DNA from: Oenococcus sicerae
GTDB lineage: Bacteria > Bacillota > Bacilli > Lactobacillales > Lactobacillaceae
Direction of reading: 5' to 3'
Assembly (NCBI RefSeq): GCF_004102045.2
Contig: NZ_CP029684.2
Span: 1,178,001 to 1,242,000 of the forward strand
Length of the DNA stretch: 64,000 nucleotides
Shown: positions 1 through 8,976 of the stretch, one piece after another
Numbering within the stretch: the stretch's first letter is position 1
Layout of the letters: each line of letters opens with the position of its first letter
Program-made: the position numbers and the translations under genes
The notes under the pieces: generated by a model
Databases searched by the model: none
Told to the model about the DNA's origin: nothing
The model's input: the letters and a program-made list of their open reading frames with translations, nothing else

Positions 1-205
1 GAGGAAAAATTTGAAAAATCGATTATCATCATACATCGGCTTGTCTCAACTTTCTCTGTACTTGTATTGTCTAGCTTAATTATATGACGAATGAGCTGTC
101 CGTTGTCATATTAAGAAAATACAGCCATTTTGATAGTAGCCAAAATTTTGATTAAATTACCAGTTATTGGCGGTATGATTGTGAAAAGGATTCTAGAATA
201 GTCTT
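1..205. other. Intergenic left edge, no gene seen
   Basis: AT-rich sequence ahead of the first esterase gene. No open frame with a plausible start or ribosome site is visible on either strand. It presumably carries the promoter of the esterase gene, but I could not place a convincing -35/-10 pair. Confidence 0.4.
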
Positions 206-1228
206 ATGCTTAAAAAGATGACTCGGAACTGGTCGAAATTTAAAAAAATAGTTATTTCAAGTATTTCTGTTGTGGTATTGCTAATTTTTGCTGTTTGGCT
301 GGCTTTTCAGTTGTCTCCGCGGCCGTTTGTCTTTCTGCTAAATCGAATTCCTCAAACGCAAGCCACCAGACCAGCGCATTTTGATCGGGTGGATTCGCAA
401 GTCAGCTCAATTAAAAATATTAGTTATAGTAAGACTTTTGGCGATCAAAAACTAGATATTTATTATCCAAAATACGGCAAAATAAAAGGAACGATTTTGT
501 GGACACATGGCGGCAGTTTTATCGGCGGTGATAAATCTATGCTTGATTATTGGGGACCCTATCTGGCCCAGCAGGGTTACAGTTTTGTCAGTATTAATTA
601 TTCGACTGCGCCAGATCACCACTATCCGACTCCACTAATACAATTAAATCAAGCCTATCGTTTTTTAAAAACACAGCAGGGCAGCAACCAAATTATCAAT
701 TTGAAACAGATTGTGATTGGCGGAGATTCAGCTGGTGCTCAGATCGCTTCTCAATATGCAGCTATTCAGACCAATGCTAAGTTAGCCAAAGCAGTAAAAA
801 TAAAACGAATCATTCCTGAATCAACGATCAAAGCAACGCTTTTATTTTGCGGACCTTATGATTTAAAAAGTTTGTCTAAATATACGTCTGCTGAGTATCG
901 CAAATTTGTCGATTATATTGGCTGGGCTTATGTGGGCAAAAAAGATTGGCAAACATCATCTGCAGCTGGCCAGGCATCAACTGTCGATCATGTCACTGAA
1001 AATTATCCGCCTAGTTTTGTGACTGATGGCAACTCTGGTTCTTTTGAAATTCATGCAAAGAAACTTATCAAATCTCTGAACAAATACCATGTTGCAAATG
1101 AATCGCTTTTCTTTTCAAAGGCAAAATATGGTCAAGTACATCATGAGTATCAGCTTGACTTGACCAGTCGAGAGGGTAAACTATGCCTACAGCAGACAAT
1201 CATTTTTTTGAAAAAATATGTTAAATAA
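206..1228 (+). CDS. Membrane-anchored alpha/beta hydrolase (esterase/lipase fold)
   Basis: Predicted carboxylic-ester hydrolase, 340 aa. A basic N-terminus (residues 1-14) is followed by one hydrophobic segment (about 15-35), so the enzyme is probably tethered to the membrane with its domain outside. The oxyanion motif HGG is at 101-103, the nucleophile elbow GGDSAG at 172-177 (Ser175), and His312/313 near the C-terminus is a likely catalytic base. This HGG plus GDSAG layout is typical of the hormone-sensitive-lipase/alpha-beta hydrolase-3 group. Substrate unknown. The purine-rich AGGA lies about 15 bases before the ATG, so the start is less certain. A hairpin terminator follows. Confidence 0.8.
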   Translation: MLKKMTRNWSKFKKIVISSISVVVLLIFAVWLAFQLSPRPFVFLLNRIPQTQATRPAHFDRVDSQVSSIKNISYSKTFGDQKLDIYYPKYGKIKGTILWTHGGSFIGGDKSMLDYWGPYLAQQGYSFVSINYSTAPDHHYPTPLIQLNQAYRFLKTQQGSNQIINLKQIVIGGDSAGAQIASQYAAIQTNAKLAKAVKIKRIIPESTIKATLLFCGPYDLKSLSKYTSAEYRKFVDYIGWAYVGKKDWQTSSAAGQASTVDHVTENYPPSFVTDGNSGSFEIHAKKLIKSLNKYHVANESLFFSKAKYGQVHHEYQLDLTSREGKLCLQQTIIFLKKYVK

Positions 1229-1258
1229 AAAACAGCTCTTAATGGGGCTGCTTTTTAA
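1229..1258. terminator. Hairpin terminator after the esterase gene
   Basis: Six-pair stem CAGCTC/GGGCTG (1233-1238 with 1245-1250) followed by a T run on the plus strand. A-rich sequence on the other side would let it also serve the convergent dehydrogenase gene. Confidence 0.7.
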
Positions 1259-1272
1259 ATAGATAATCAATG

Positions 1273-2052
1273 TTATTGGAAAACCATTCCGCCATCAACG
1301 ACGATCGTTTGTCCGGTAATGTAGTTGGAATCGGATCCAGCTAGGAAAGCAACGGCATTAGCCACATCTTCTGGTTCCGATAATTTGCCAAGCGCGATAC
1401 CCTTGGCAAATTGGTCCATTCCCCAGTCGTCGTCCTTGCCAGCATTCTGGCCAACTTCATGAGCAATATCCCACATCATCGGTGTCTTAACGATACCGGG
1501 TGCATAGGCATTGACCGTGATACCAAACTGAGCCAATTCTTTAGCAGTGGTTTGTGTAATACCGCGAATTGCAAACTTGGTTGATCCGTAAGCAGTTAAA
1601 TCAGGATTTCCTTGAACACCAGCTTGTGATGTTGCGTTAATGATTTTACCGCCATGTTTGAAGCCCTTGAAGGCTGTTGCAGCTGCTTGAATTCCCCAGA
1701 CGACACCATCGACGTTGATTTTCCAAGTCCATTCCATGTCGTCTTCAGTAACTTCCATAATTGGAGTGGTTGGTGCCACGCCGGCATTATTGACAACAAC
1801 GTTTAAATCGCCAAATTTCTCAGTGACAGCTTTCACGGCTGCGAATACCTCATCACGTTTTGAAACATCAGCTTTAAAAGCGAATGCTGTATTTTGGCCA
1901 TATTCCTGATTGATCTGGTCAGCAACGGCTTGCACCTTATCCAAGTGACGGCCAACTAGTCCAGTCTTAAAACCATCTTTAGCCAATCTTTTGGCAATTG
2001 CTTCACCAATGCCTTGACCAGCTCCTGTAACGATTGCTACTTTATCTGACAT
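1273..2052 (-). CDS. butA: SDR family acetoin/diacetyl reductase-like dehydrogenase
   Basis: Short-chain dehydrogenase, 259 aa, most like (S)-acetoin-forming diacetyl reductases, which interconvert diacetyl, acetoin and 2,3-butanediol with NAD(H). It shows the TGAGQGIG nucleotide motif at residues 9-16, NNAG at 88-91, and the catalytic Ser142, Tyr155 and Lys159 (YGSTK). An ATG at 2052 with AGGAG just upstream is preferred over a longer frame beginning at 2079. Diacetyl/acetoin reduction is a normal citrate and pyruvate overflow route in lactic acid bacteria. Substrate specificity within the SDR family cannot be read from sequence alone. Confidence 0.85.
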   Translation of the reverse strand: MSDKVAIVTGAGQGIGEAIAKRLAKDGFKTGLVGRHLDKVQAVADQINQEYGQNTAFAFKADVSKRDEVFAAVKAVTEKFGDLNVVVNNAGVAPTTPIMEVTEDDMEWTWKINVDGVVWGIQAAATAFKGFKHGGKIINATSQAGVQGNPDLTAYGSTKFAIRGITQTTAKELAQFGITVNAYAPGIVKTPMMWDIAHEVGQNAGKDDDWGMDQFAKGIALGKLSEPEDVANAVAFLAGSDSNYITGQTIVVDGGMVFQ

Positions 2053-2184
2053 ATTCGCTCCTAATTTTTTTAAATTCATGAATATTTGTAGAATAAATCA
2101 CAAATGGAATTATAGCAAAAAACAACTTATTTCACAAGGGGAAAACGACCTTGATTGACAGCTGATTAGGAAAACGATATTTAA

Positions 2185-2625
2185 TTATGCTTGATGCTGC
2201 TGTTGCTGCATTTTGATGTCATCGATGACATCCTGTAATGAAATTTTCGCCATACGAGCTTCAGCAGTACTTTGGATTTCATCGTAATAGCGACCCAACA
2301 CAATTGGCATGTTACTGCCGATTGGACAATGCTTGGAAATGTTGCTGTCAACATTTAACAGATGCCGATCAGTGGAAATGGCGCTATAAATATCTCGCAG
2401 ATTAATTTGATCAGCGCTTTTGACTAATGTTGGCTGAGCAGCACCTTGAACAGCATTCAATAGGCCGGCTTTTTTTAATTTGATCATAATTCTTCGCACC
2501 AAACTCGGAGCAGTCTGGAGACTGCCAGCAATTTCCGAACTTGTCACTGGCATGTGTTCATGTAGCGCGACATAAACCAAAATGTGTGTCGCATCGCTTA
2601 GTCGCGTATTAGCCGTAAAAAACAC
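2185..2625 (-). CDS. Rrf2 family transcriptional regulator
   Basis: DNA-binding regulator of 146 aa with an N-terminal winged helix (TRLSDATHILVYVALHE..., TSSEIAGSL, PSLVRRIMIKL at roughly 7-50). Only one cysteine is visible, in CPIG near residue 100, so it lacks the three-cysteine iron-sulfur site of IscR/NsrR and resembles YwnA-type members. The only usable start is GTG, with GGAT very close upstream, so initiation may be weak. It is divergent from the nitroreductase gene 156 bases away and is the obvious candidate to control it and itself. Confidence 0.82.
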   Translation of the reverse strand: MFFTANTRLSDATHILVYVALHEHMPVTSSEIAGSLQTAPSLVRRIMIKLKKAGLLNAVQGAAQPTLVKSADQINLRDIYSAISTDRHLLNVDSNISKHCPIGSNMPIVLGRYYDEIQSTAEARMAKISLQDVIDDIKMQQQQHQA

Positions 2626-2781
2626 ATCCTTTCTTAAACACTTTCATGTAATACATTATATAACAAGTTTCCTGTAAAAAAAATAGGCATAAGTGCTTGT
2701 TGACAATCATTTTTTTCAGAGATAGAATCTAATTGTTTCTAAAAAAGTAACAAATCTTGTTTCAAAAATAAAAAAAGGAAA

Positions 2782-3399
2782 ATGAATATTATGGTAGATA
2801 CAACTTATATTGATTTAATGAAGAAAAGGCGTTCGATCAGAAAGATCGGCGATCAATTGACTTTTGGAACGCATGAAATAGCAGACTTAATAGAAAAAGC
2901 AATTAAAGAATCGCCAACTGCTTTTAATAATCAGTCCACTCGCGCAATGATTTTATTTGGTCAGTCATCAGATAAGGTTTGGGAGATCACAGCTGATCGT
3001 TTAAAAAGTGAGGTACCGAATGCAGATGCTTATGCTGCGACAAAGGCCAAGCTCAATGCATTTAAAGCAGGGTTTGGCACAATTTTATTTTTCACGGATC
3101 GACCAACAATTGCACAAAATGAAAAACAATTTGCTTTATATGCTGATAATTTTGCAGATTGGGCCGAACAAGGGCTTGGTGGTGCGCAGCTGAGTGTTTG
3201 GACAGCCCTGGCTTTAAACCAAATTGGTGCCAGCAATCAGCATTACAATCCGCTGATCGATGATCAGGTAAAACAAGCTTTTGATGTTCCAAATGGTTGG
3301 GTTTTGCGCTCAGAAATGCCTTTCGGTTCAATTGAAGAAACAGCTGCTGCTAAAGATTATATTGATGACGACAGTCGTTTTAAAATTATTGCTGACTAA
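2782..3399 (+). CDS. Nitroreductase family flavoprotein
   Basis: FMN-dependent oxidoreductase of the nitroreductase superfamily, 205 aa. The N-terminal MKKRRSIRKI flavin-binding arginine cluster and the SPTAFNNQSTR segment (about 45-56) are characteristic, as is GLGGAQLSVWTALALNQIGAS in the middle. Closest in style to the small Hbn1/YdfN-like LAB proteins. AAGGAA precedes the ATG at 2782 by three bases; a second ATG three codons on (2791) is a possible true start. Divergent from an Rrf2 regulator, so probably induced by an oxidant, nitro compound or lipid-derived signal (inference). Confidence 0.85.
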   Translation: MNIMVDTTYIDLMKKRRSIRKIGDQLTFGTHEIADLIEKAIKESPTAFNNQSTRAMILFGQSSDKVWEITADRLKSEVPNADAYAATKAKLNAFKAGFGTILFFTDRPTIAQNEKQFALYADNFADWAEQGLGGAQLSVWTALALNQIGASNQHYNPLIDDQVKQAFDVPNGWVLRSEMPFGSIEETAAAKDYIDDDSRFKIIAD

Positions 3400-3440
3400 T
3401 TTATAGTAAGATGTTTTAAACTATTCTATGGAGGTCAAAA

Positions 3441-4271
3441 ATGGAAAATTATGTATTAAATGATGGACTTGTTTTGCCCAAAGTAGGCTTTGGTACTTTT
3501 CAATTAAATGGTGCTAAAGGCGTTAATGAAATGGTTTCTGGCATTCAAAGGGGCTATCGGCTGCTGGATTCGGCTTTTAATTATGAGAACGAGGGTGCTG
3601 TGGGTCAGGCTGTACGTTTGTCAGGAGTGGCCCGGACTGATTTGCTGATTGCGTCAAAATTACCTGGCCGGCATTATGCTTATCAAGATGCCATCAATAC
3701 GATCAAGGAATCTTTGTACCGAACAGGCCTAGACTATTTTGATTTGTATTTGCTTCATTGGCCGAATCCGAAACGTGGTCAATACGTAGCGGCTTGGCAG
3801 GCACTGATCGACGCACAAAAATTTGGTCTGATTCGCTCAATTGGCGTTTGTAATTTTCTGCCAGAACATTTGGATAATTTAAAAGCGAAAACGGGAGTTC
3901 TTCCGGTGATCAATCAGATCGAGCTGCACCCCTACTTCAATCAAAAAGAACAGCGTGCTTACGATCAGGAAAATCATATTTTGACTGAGGACTGGAGCCC
4001 TTTGGGCCGCGCTAGTCTTGTGCTAAAGGACAAAAAATTGTCTGAGATCGCTGCTAAATATAGTAAGAATGTTGGCCAGCTTATTCTGCGATGGGAAGTC
4101 CAATTGGGCACTTTGCCGATTCCTAAATCTTCATCGCCGGCAAGACAGGCTGGTAATTTGGACATTTTTGATTTTCAGATCTCCGACGATGATATGCTGG
4201 CGATTGACCAATTAAGCAAGCCGGATGGCCGAATTGAAAATCAAGATCCAGCCGAATACGAAGAGTTTTAA
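3441..4271 (+). CDS. Aldo/keto reductase
   Basis: NADPH-dependent carbonyl reductase of the AKR superfamily, 276 aa, the usual length. The catalytic tetrad is visible: Asp43, Tyr48 (LLDSAFNYEN), Lys73 (IASKLPG) and His106 (LLHWP). The cofactor-binding LPIPKSS segment lies near residue 224. Strong GGAGG ribosome site before the ATG. Belongs to the 2,5-diketo-gluconate reductase-like bacterial group; natural substrate unknown. It follows the nitroreductase gene by 41 bases and could be cotranscribed. A strong hairpin terminator follows. Confidence 0.88.
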   Translation: MENYVLNDGLVLPKVGFGTFQLNGAKGVNEMVSGIQRGYRLLDSAFNYENEGAVGQAVRLSGVARTDLLIASKLPGRHYAYQDAINTIKESLYRTGLDYFDLYLLHWPNPKRGQYVAAWQALIDAQKFGLIRSIGVCNFLPEHLDNLKAKTGVLPVINQIELHPYFNQKEQRAYDQENHILTEDWSPLGRASLVLKDKKLSEIAAKYSKNVGQLILRWEVQLGTLPIPKSSSPARQAGNLDIFDFQISDDDMLAIDQLSKPDGRIENQDPAEYEEF

Positions 4272-4285
4272 TTTTTGATCTATTC

Positions 4286-4316
4286 AAGGAAACAGTAGCC
4301 TCTGTTTCCTTTTTAT
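4286..4316. terminator. Bidirectional intrinsic terminator
   Basis: Ten-pair stem AAGGAAACAG/CTGTTTCCTT (4286-4295 with 4302-4311) with T run downstream and A residues upstream. It separates the convergent aldo/keto reductase and lipid kinase genes. Confidence 0.85.
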
Positions 4317-5281
4317 TTGCTTTCAGGCAGCCAAAAAGGGTAGCTGATATGTGAGATTTTGACGTGAAAACAGTCCAATATCATACTTTGGCCATCGACT
4401 TGCGCTGTTTGCCTGGAGTTAACGATTAGGTCAAAATCGTTCGTCATGGTCGTATGATAAACAGATTTCAATTTATAGTGGCAATTTCCTAGGATGACTG
4501 TGAGAAGATTTGCAAACACCTGGAACAAATTTTTTCTTCGGAACAGAACTAGCTTTAAATTCGGCTCTGTGATACTGGCATCCGGGGCAATTTTTAGGCC
4601 GCCACCGAAATAAGGCTGATTGGTCACGGTCAATAAAAAAGCATTCGAAAATTTCTTATTAAAATGGTCCGTTTGAATTTGTGCTGGAAAAGATCGTGTT
4701 TTAAAGACACTGATCAAAGCTGCAACTAAATAGGTGATCGCGCCAAGGCCAAGATGATTGAAAAATTTCTTATGTTTGGATCTATTCGCTTCTTGAACTG
4801 CGGTGCCATCAAAACCGATACCGAAACTATTCATAAAATAGTGTTTATTAGTCTCGCCATGCAGTTGATAGGCAGCAATATTGACTTGCGAGCTCTTATT
4901 TACCTGCAGCAAGTCTTCCAAACCTGCCTGCCATCGACCGGCGGGCCGCATTTTGGCACCTCGGGCAAAATCATTACCAGAACCGGCTGGTAAATAAGCT
5001 AGCGGTAAGGGATATTTACGATCAGCATCCAACAAGCCGTTTAATACCTCGTGCAGAGTACCATCCCCACCAAAGGCTAAAATGACGATATTGGAGGGTT
5101 TATCTGGTAAATTAGCCGCTAGATCATATGCAAAATCTCTGGGCGCACCAGCATATGTTGAAATTAAGACGGACAAACGAATGTCGCTTCCAATCAAATG
5201 ATCTTGGATTTTATGCCAAATTTGGCGACCGCGATAATTACCAGCATGCTGATTAACAATTGCGTAAAAATGTGGCTTCAT
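4313..5281 (-). CDS. Diacylglycerol/lipid kinase family protein (YegS/BmrU type)
   Basis: Predicted lipid kinase, 322 aa, probably recycling diacylglycerol to phosphatidate at the membrane face. The DAGK catalytic domain shows the nucleotide motif GGDGTLHE at 71-78 and PAGSGNDFAR at 98-107, both diagnostic. The C-terminal half has the beta-rich domain with YFGGGLKIAP and QVDGQ motifs. Length is close to the family norm (about 300). Single gene between two intergenic regions; no operon partner. Confidence 0.85.
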   Translation of the reverse strand: MKPHFYAIVNQHAGNYRGRQIWHKIQDHLIGSDIRLSVLISTYAGAPRDFAYDLAANLPDKPSNIVILAFGGDGTLHEVLNGLLDADRKYPLPLAYLPAGSGNDFARGAKMRPAGRWQAGLEDLLQVNKSSQVNIAAYQLHGETNKHYFMNSFGIGFDGTAVQEANRSKHKKFFNHLGLGAITYLVAALISVFKTRSFPAQIQTDHFNKKFSNAFLLTVTNQPYFGGGLKIAPDASITEPNLKLVLFRRKNLFQVFANLLTVILGNCHYKLKSVYHTTMTNDFDLIVNSRQTAQVDGQSMILDCFHVKISHISYPFWLPESK

Positions 5282-5613
5282 ATCCTATAATTGTATGCTT
5301 TCGTGTTGATTCTTCGAATTTTGATTTAATTAGCAACTAAATCATAAAAAAAGGTATTTAGTGCATTTTTTCTCTAAAAAAAGTTATTTCGTGTGTTTTT
5401 TTAATATTTGTATTATACAAGTGGGGGTTAATTCGTTATTTGTAGATACTTATTAAAAAAAGATTAAGTGAAAAATGTCTGTAAGTTCAAATATTACAAA
5501 AGTTAGACGCCCGTTTTCAACATATTGGTATATACAACTAAAATCGTCTGTTACAAAACAACAATATTTTTGATATTTCTAAGTAATTTTTGGCCGGCAA
5601 TATGGTTGTTGCA
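5282..5613. promoter_or_regulatory. AT-rich divergent upstream region with a 30-bp tandem repeat
   Basis: Gene-free 332 bases between the lipid kinase and Apf genes. It holds an imperfect 30-bp tandem repeat (5346-5375 and 5376-5405; A7-G-[GT]-TATTT-x-GTG-T run) and a 13-bp palindrome TTGTATTATACAA at 5408-5420. These probably belong to the promoters of the two divergent genes. No Shine-Dalgarno is evident for the Apf gene. Confidence 0.5.
5346..5405. repeat. Two-copy 30-bp imperfect tandem repeat
   Basis: Copies at 5346-5375 and 5376-5405 share seven A residues, a G, TATTT, GTG and a terminal T run, differing at a handful of bases. The unit alternates A-tracts and T-tracts, which suggests intrinsically curved DNA upstream of a cell-surface protein gene. 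Confidence 0.6.
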
Positions 5614-6291
5614 ATGAAACGAATAAAGTTAAATATTATCGTCAAATCAGCAATTGTTGCTGCAGTTGTCATTCCTGGCCAGATTCAAGCCTCGGCCTTG
5701 ACAACTGCTCAAGCAGTTTCAGACAATCAAAATAAATTTCAAAAACAAATTAATAAAGCATCAACAGATTGCGCAGGCGAACAAAAATCAATTGGTAATC
5801 AATTTGCTATTCGTGCTGCGGCTGATAAAAAAATCGCTGCACAAAAGGAAGCTGCAAATAAAGTTGCTCAAGAAAAAGCAGCAAAAGAAAAGACAGCTCA
5901 ACAGGCTGTGGCTCAAGAGAAAGCCGCACAAGAAGCAGCTGCCACACAAGCTGCTAAAGAGAAAGCTGCACAAGAAGCCGCTGCTCAGCAGGCTACTGCG
6001 GCCCAGACGGCAACTTACACGCAAACAAGCTATCAGGTAAGTTCATCATCAACGACTTCCGGCAGCTATGGCATCACTGGGGATGCATCTAAAGCCTGGA
6101 TCGAAAGCATTGAATCAGGCGGCAATGAAAACGCTGCTAATGGCCAATATTTAGGCTTGTTCCAATTGAGTTCTCAGGCTGCTGCACAGTATGGCGGTTA
6201 TTCTGGATCGGCGGCTGATCGTTATGTCGCTGCTCGGTATGGTTCTTGGGCTGCCGCTGCTGCTCATCATCGCGCATATGGCTGGTATTAA
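5614..6291 (+). CDS. Secreted Apf-like (aggregation promoting factor/lysozyme-fold) cell wall protein
   Basis: Exported protein of about 225 aa. A signal peptide (KRIKLNIIVKSAIVAAVVIP, cleavage near QASA) precedes an Ala/Lys/Gln/Glu-rich repetitive stretch of AAQEKAA-type repeats (about residues 65-135), predicted helical. The C-terminal domain contains WIESIESGGNE, GQYLGLFQLS, YVAARYGSW and a terminal AYGWY, the signature of LAB aggregation-promoting factors, which share the resuscitation factor/lytic transglycosylase fold; Glu in IESGG is the likely catalytic-type residue. Start is uncertain: TTG 5590, ATG 5602 and ATG 5614 are in frame and none has a clear ribosome site; 5614 gives the cleanest signal peptide. 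Confidence 0.82.
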   Translation: MKRIKLNIIVKSAIVAAVVIPGQIQASALTTAQAVSDNQNKFQKQINKASTDCAGEQKSIGNQFAIRAAADKKIAAQKEAANKVAQEKAAKEKTAQQAVAQEKAAQEAAATQAAKEKAAQEAAAQQATAAQTATYTQTSYQVSSSSTTSGSYGITGDASKAWIESIESGGNENAANGQYLGLFQLSSQAAAQYGGYSGSAADRYVAARYGSWAAAAAHHRAYGWY

Positions 6292-6297
6292 GTCGTT

Positions 6298-6330
6298 AAA
6301 ATGCTTCAATCAATTGAAGCATTTTTTTGT
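6298..6330 (+). terminator. Intrinsic terminator after the Apf-like gene
   Basis: Long hairpin AAATGCTTCAAT/ATTGAAGCATTT with a two-base loop followed by seven T residues. Confidence 0.85.
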
Positions 6331-6352
6331 GTACTGATTTAAAATATAAGTC

Positions 6353-7672
6353 ATGTTTAACGATAGAAAACATTTATTAGTCGTTTCCTTTGATGCTTTG
6401 GGCGAATTGGACACGAAAACGCATCTTGATATAATGCCGAATTTGAGGTCCTTGATCGAAAAAGGGACGCATGTACAAAAAGTTTTCGGTGTTTATCCTA
6501 CTTTGACTTATCCGAGTCATACGACGATCGTGACCGGTGATTATCCCAAAAATCATGGTATTGTGAATAATACTTTGACACAAATCGATCGTGGCTTAGC
6601 ACCTGATTGGTACTGGTGGGCCAAATATGTGAAAAAACCAACACTGTATCAGCTTGCTCATGCAAACAGGATGGATGTGGCTGCTTTTCTTTGGCCAGTG
6701 ACAGCTGGTAGCTCGGCCATCAAATATAATATTGCCGAGATTTTTCCGAATCGTATTTGGCAAAATCAATATACGCAATCTTTTCAGGCTAGTTCGCCGT
6801 TTTTTACAATTCATATGAACTCAAAGTTTGGCAAACTGCGAAAGGGTATCGCTCAGCCGCAACTCGATGATTTTGTGACGGCTTCAGCTGCTTGGACGAT
6901 CGAGAAAAAGTATCCTAATTTAACACTGGTTCATTTAGTTGATTTGGATTCAATGCGTCACCATTACGGTGTCGAATCCAAGGAGGCGGTTGCTGCATTA
7001 GCACGACTAGATGCTCATTTGGGCATTATGCTGGCTGCTTTAAAGAAAATTCAGAAACTCGATAAGACTAATATCGTGGTACTCGGAGATCATTACCAGA
7101 TCGATGTGCATGCCATGGTGCATTTAAATTATCTGTTTAAACAGAATTCTTGGCTTGATTACGACCAGGCAAAACACGTGATGACGGATTGGCAAGTAAT
7201 GGCGAAAACGACTGACGGTTCAAGCTATATTTATTTAAGAGAGCCAAAGAAAGCGGCTGGTATCGCACATTTGATTAAAGAGCATGCTGGTCCTGCAATT
7301 GAAAAAATTTATTCGCATGATGAATTGGCCGCGTTAGGTGCTGATCCAAAAGCTTCTTTGATGGTCGAAGCGAAAGCGGGTTACTACTTTACCGATGAAG
7401 TTGCTGTCAAAGAAGTGATCGAAGAAGTAGACCCGAACTCAGTGGCACAAACTGATCGTTACAAAGCTGTACATGGTTTTCTGCCAACGAAGAAAAATTA
7501 TCAAACGACTTTAGTTTTATCAGGGCCTGGTATCAAACCTGCTTTTAAAATAAAATCTGCTCGTCTGATCGACGAAGCGCCGACCTTAGCAAGAATTATG
7601 GGATTGGCATTCAAAGAACCGATTGATGGTCAGGAAATTAGCGATGCTTTTATTCAAAAAAACAGCGACTAA
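6353..7672 (+). CDS. Alkaline phosphatase superfamily ectonucleotide pyrophosphatase/phosphodiesterase
   Basis: Phosphodiesterase-type metalloenzyme, 439 aa. Metal and nucleophile motifs of the NPP/alkaline phosphatase family are present: VSFDALG (Asp14), PTLTYPSHTT (nucleophile probably Thr52), LVDLDSMRHHYG near 195-207, LGDHYQIDVH near 243, and a C-terminal HGFLP. No signal peptide or membrane segment is visible, so it is probably cytoplasmic or exported by an unknown route. The ribosome site is weak. The next gene, an MFS transporter, starts inside its 3' end, so the two are translationally coupled and probably handle related compounds (inference). Confidence 0.85.
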   Translation: MFNDRKHLLVVSFDALGELDTKTHLDIMPNLRSLIEKGTHVQKVFGVYPTLTYPSHTTIVTGDYPKNHGIVNNTLTQIDRGLAPDWYWWAKYVKKPTLYQLAHANRMDVAAFLWPVTAGSSAIKYNIAEIFPNRIWQNQYTQSFQASSPFFTIHMNSKFGKLRKGIAQPQLDDFVTASAAWTIEKKYPNLTLVHLVDLDSMRHHYGVESKEAVAALARLDAHLGIMLAALKKIQKLDKTNIVVLGDHYQIDVHAMVHLNYLFKQNSWLDYDQAKHVMTDWQVMAKTTDGSSYIYLREPKKAAGIAHLIKEHAGPAIEKIYSHDELAALGADPKASLMVEAKAGYYFTDEVAVKEVIEEVDPNSVAQTDRYKAVHGFLPTKKNYQTTLVLSGPGIKPAFKIKSARLIDEAPTLARIMGLAFKEPIDGQEISDAFIQKNSD

Positions 7673-8906
7673 TAGTTCGAGACTGACCAAAACCGAGTGG
7701 TCTTGGATTTTATATGATTGGGCTAATTCCAGTTTTGGCATTATCGTTGTGACAGCCGTTTTACCGATTTTTTTGACGAGCATCGGCAGAAAAGCCGGTT
7801 TTTCATCGGCTGATATAAACGCCTATTGGTCTTATGCAAACTCGATCTCAACGCTACTGGTTGCTTTTTCAGCGCCAATTTTGGGTGCTTTAGCTGATTT
7901 CGCTGGGATGAAGGGAAGATTATTCAACTTTTTCACAGGACTTGGTATTCTGGCAACGGCTGCTTTGGCTTTGGTTGGCGATCAGCATTTTTGGACACTT
8001 TTGATTGTTTTTGTCTTTGCCAATATTGGTTATTCTGCCGCCAATATTTTCTATGATTCTTATCTTATTGATGTCAGCAGCGATGATCGAATGGATAAAG
8101 TCAGTTCGACGGGCTATGGTTGGGGCTATATGGGCGGCTTAGTGCCTTTCTTGGCTTTTTACCTGATGGTTTCGATGCACATCTTAAAAGGCAATGGGGC
8201 TTATTATACGGCCTTTATTATTGCGGCTGTTTGGTGGCTGATCTGGACGATCCCCTTTTGGCTGAATGTTCGTCAGCAAAATAGTCTTGTGAAACCGGAT
8301 CGGCCTGTTTTTGCGGCTTATAGCGAAATCTTGCATACGCTAAAACATTTAATGACCACAGATTATCGGCAAATGGCTTTATTTTTGCTTGCTTATTTCT
8401 TTTACATTGACGGTATCAACACGATTTTCACGGTAGCATCGACTTTTGGTCTGGCAGTCGGCATCAGTTCGTCAGATCTGCTGATGGTACTGCTGGTCGT
8501 TCAGCTGGTGGCTTTTCCGTTTTCGATTATTTATGGCATACTAAGCAAAAAATTCGGCACAAAAAAACTGCTGCTGACTGGTATTATTATTTATCTGTTC
8601 ATTTCGTTTTATGCCTTGTTCATCCATTCTGTGACGGAATTTTGGATATTAGGTGTGCTGGTCGGGACCTCTCAAGGTGGTATTCAGGCTTTAAGCCGTT
8701 CTTATTTTGGCAAACTGGTGCCTAAAGAGCATGCCTCGGAATTTTTCGGATTTTTCAATATTTTTGGCAAATTTTCCGCGATCATTGGGCCTTTTCTCTT
8801 TGGTGTCGTTTCTCAGATTTCTGGACAAGTCCAAATCGGTGCCTTTAGTATGGCAATTTTGTTCTCGATTGGTTTGATTATTTTATTGTGTGTCAAAGAA
8901 AATTAA
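7644..8906 (+). CDS. MFS transporter, UMF1/Atg22-like
   Basis: Twelve-helix membrane transporter, about 420 aa. The N-terminal WSWILYDWANSSFG motif is diagnostic of the UMF1 (Atg22-like) MFS family, with GALADFAGMKGR in the 2-3 loop and SQGGIQALSRSYFGKLVP in the C-terminal half. ATG 7644 is preceded by AGGA at nine bases and is preferred to the TTG/ATG at 7623/7626. It overlaps the phosphodiesterase gene by 29 bases. Substrate unknown; fungal relatives export amino acids from vacuoles. Confidence 0.85.
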   Translation: MLLFKKTATNSSRLTKTEWSWILYDWANSSFGIIVVTAVLPIFLTSIGRKAGFSSADINAYWSYANSISTLLVAFSAPILGALADFAGMKGRLFNFFTGLGILATAALALVGDQHFWTLLIVFVFANIGYSAANIFYDSYLIDVSSDDRMDKVSSTGYGWGYMGGLVPFLAFYLMVSMHILKGNGAYYTAFIIAAVWWLIWTIPFWLNVRQQNSLVKPDRPVFAAYSEILHTLKHLMTTDYRQMALFLLAYFFYIDGINTIFTVASTFGLAVGISSSDLLMVLLVVQLVAFPFSIIYGILSKKFGTKKLLLTGIIIYLFISFYALFIHSVTEFWILGVLVGTSQGGIQALSRSYFGKLVPKEHASEFFGFFNIFGKFSAIIGPFLFGVVSQISGQVQIGAFSMAILFSIGLIILLCVKEN

Positions 8907-8914
8907 AAAAGGGC

Positions 8915-8943
8915 TTGACCTTCGTCGCTTTTTCCCGTACTAT
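8915..8943 (+). promoter_or_regulatory. Promoter of tRNA-Glu
   Basis: TTGACC at 8915-8920, a 17-base spacer, and TACTAT at 8938-8943, about 33 bases before the tRNA. A near-consensus sigma-70/SigA promoter. Confidence 0.75.
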
Positions 8944-8976
8944 ATTAACGTTGCTTAATTGTGACACTGACCATCT

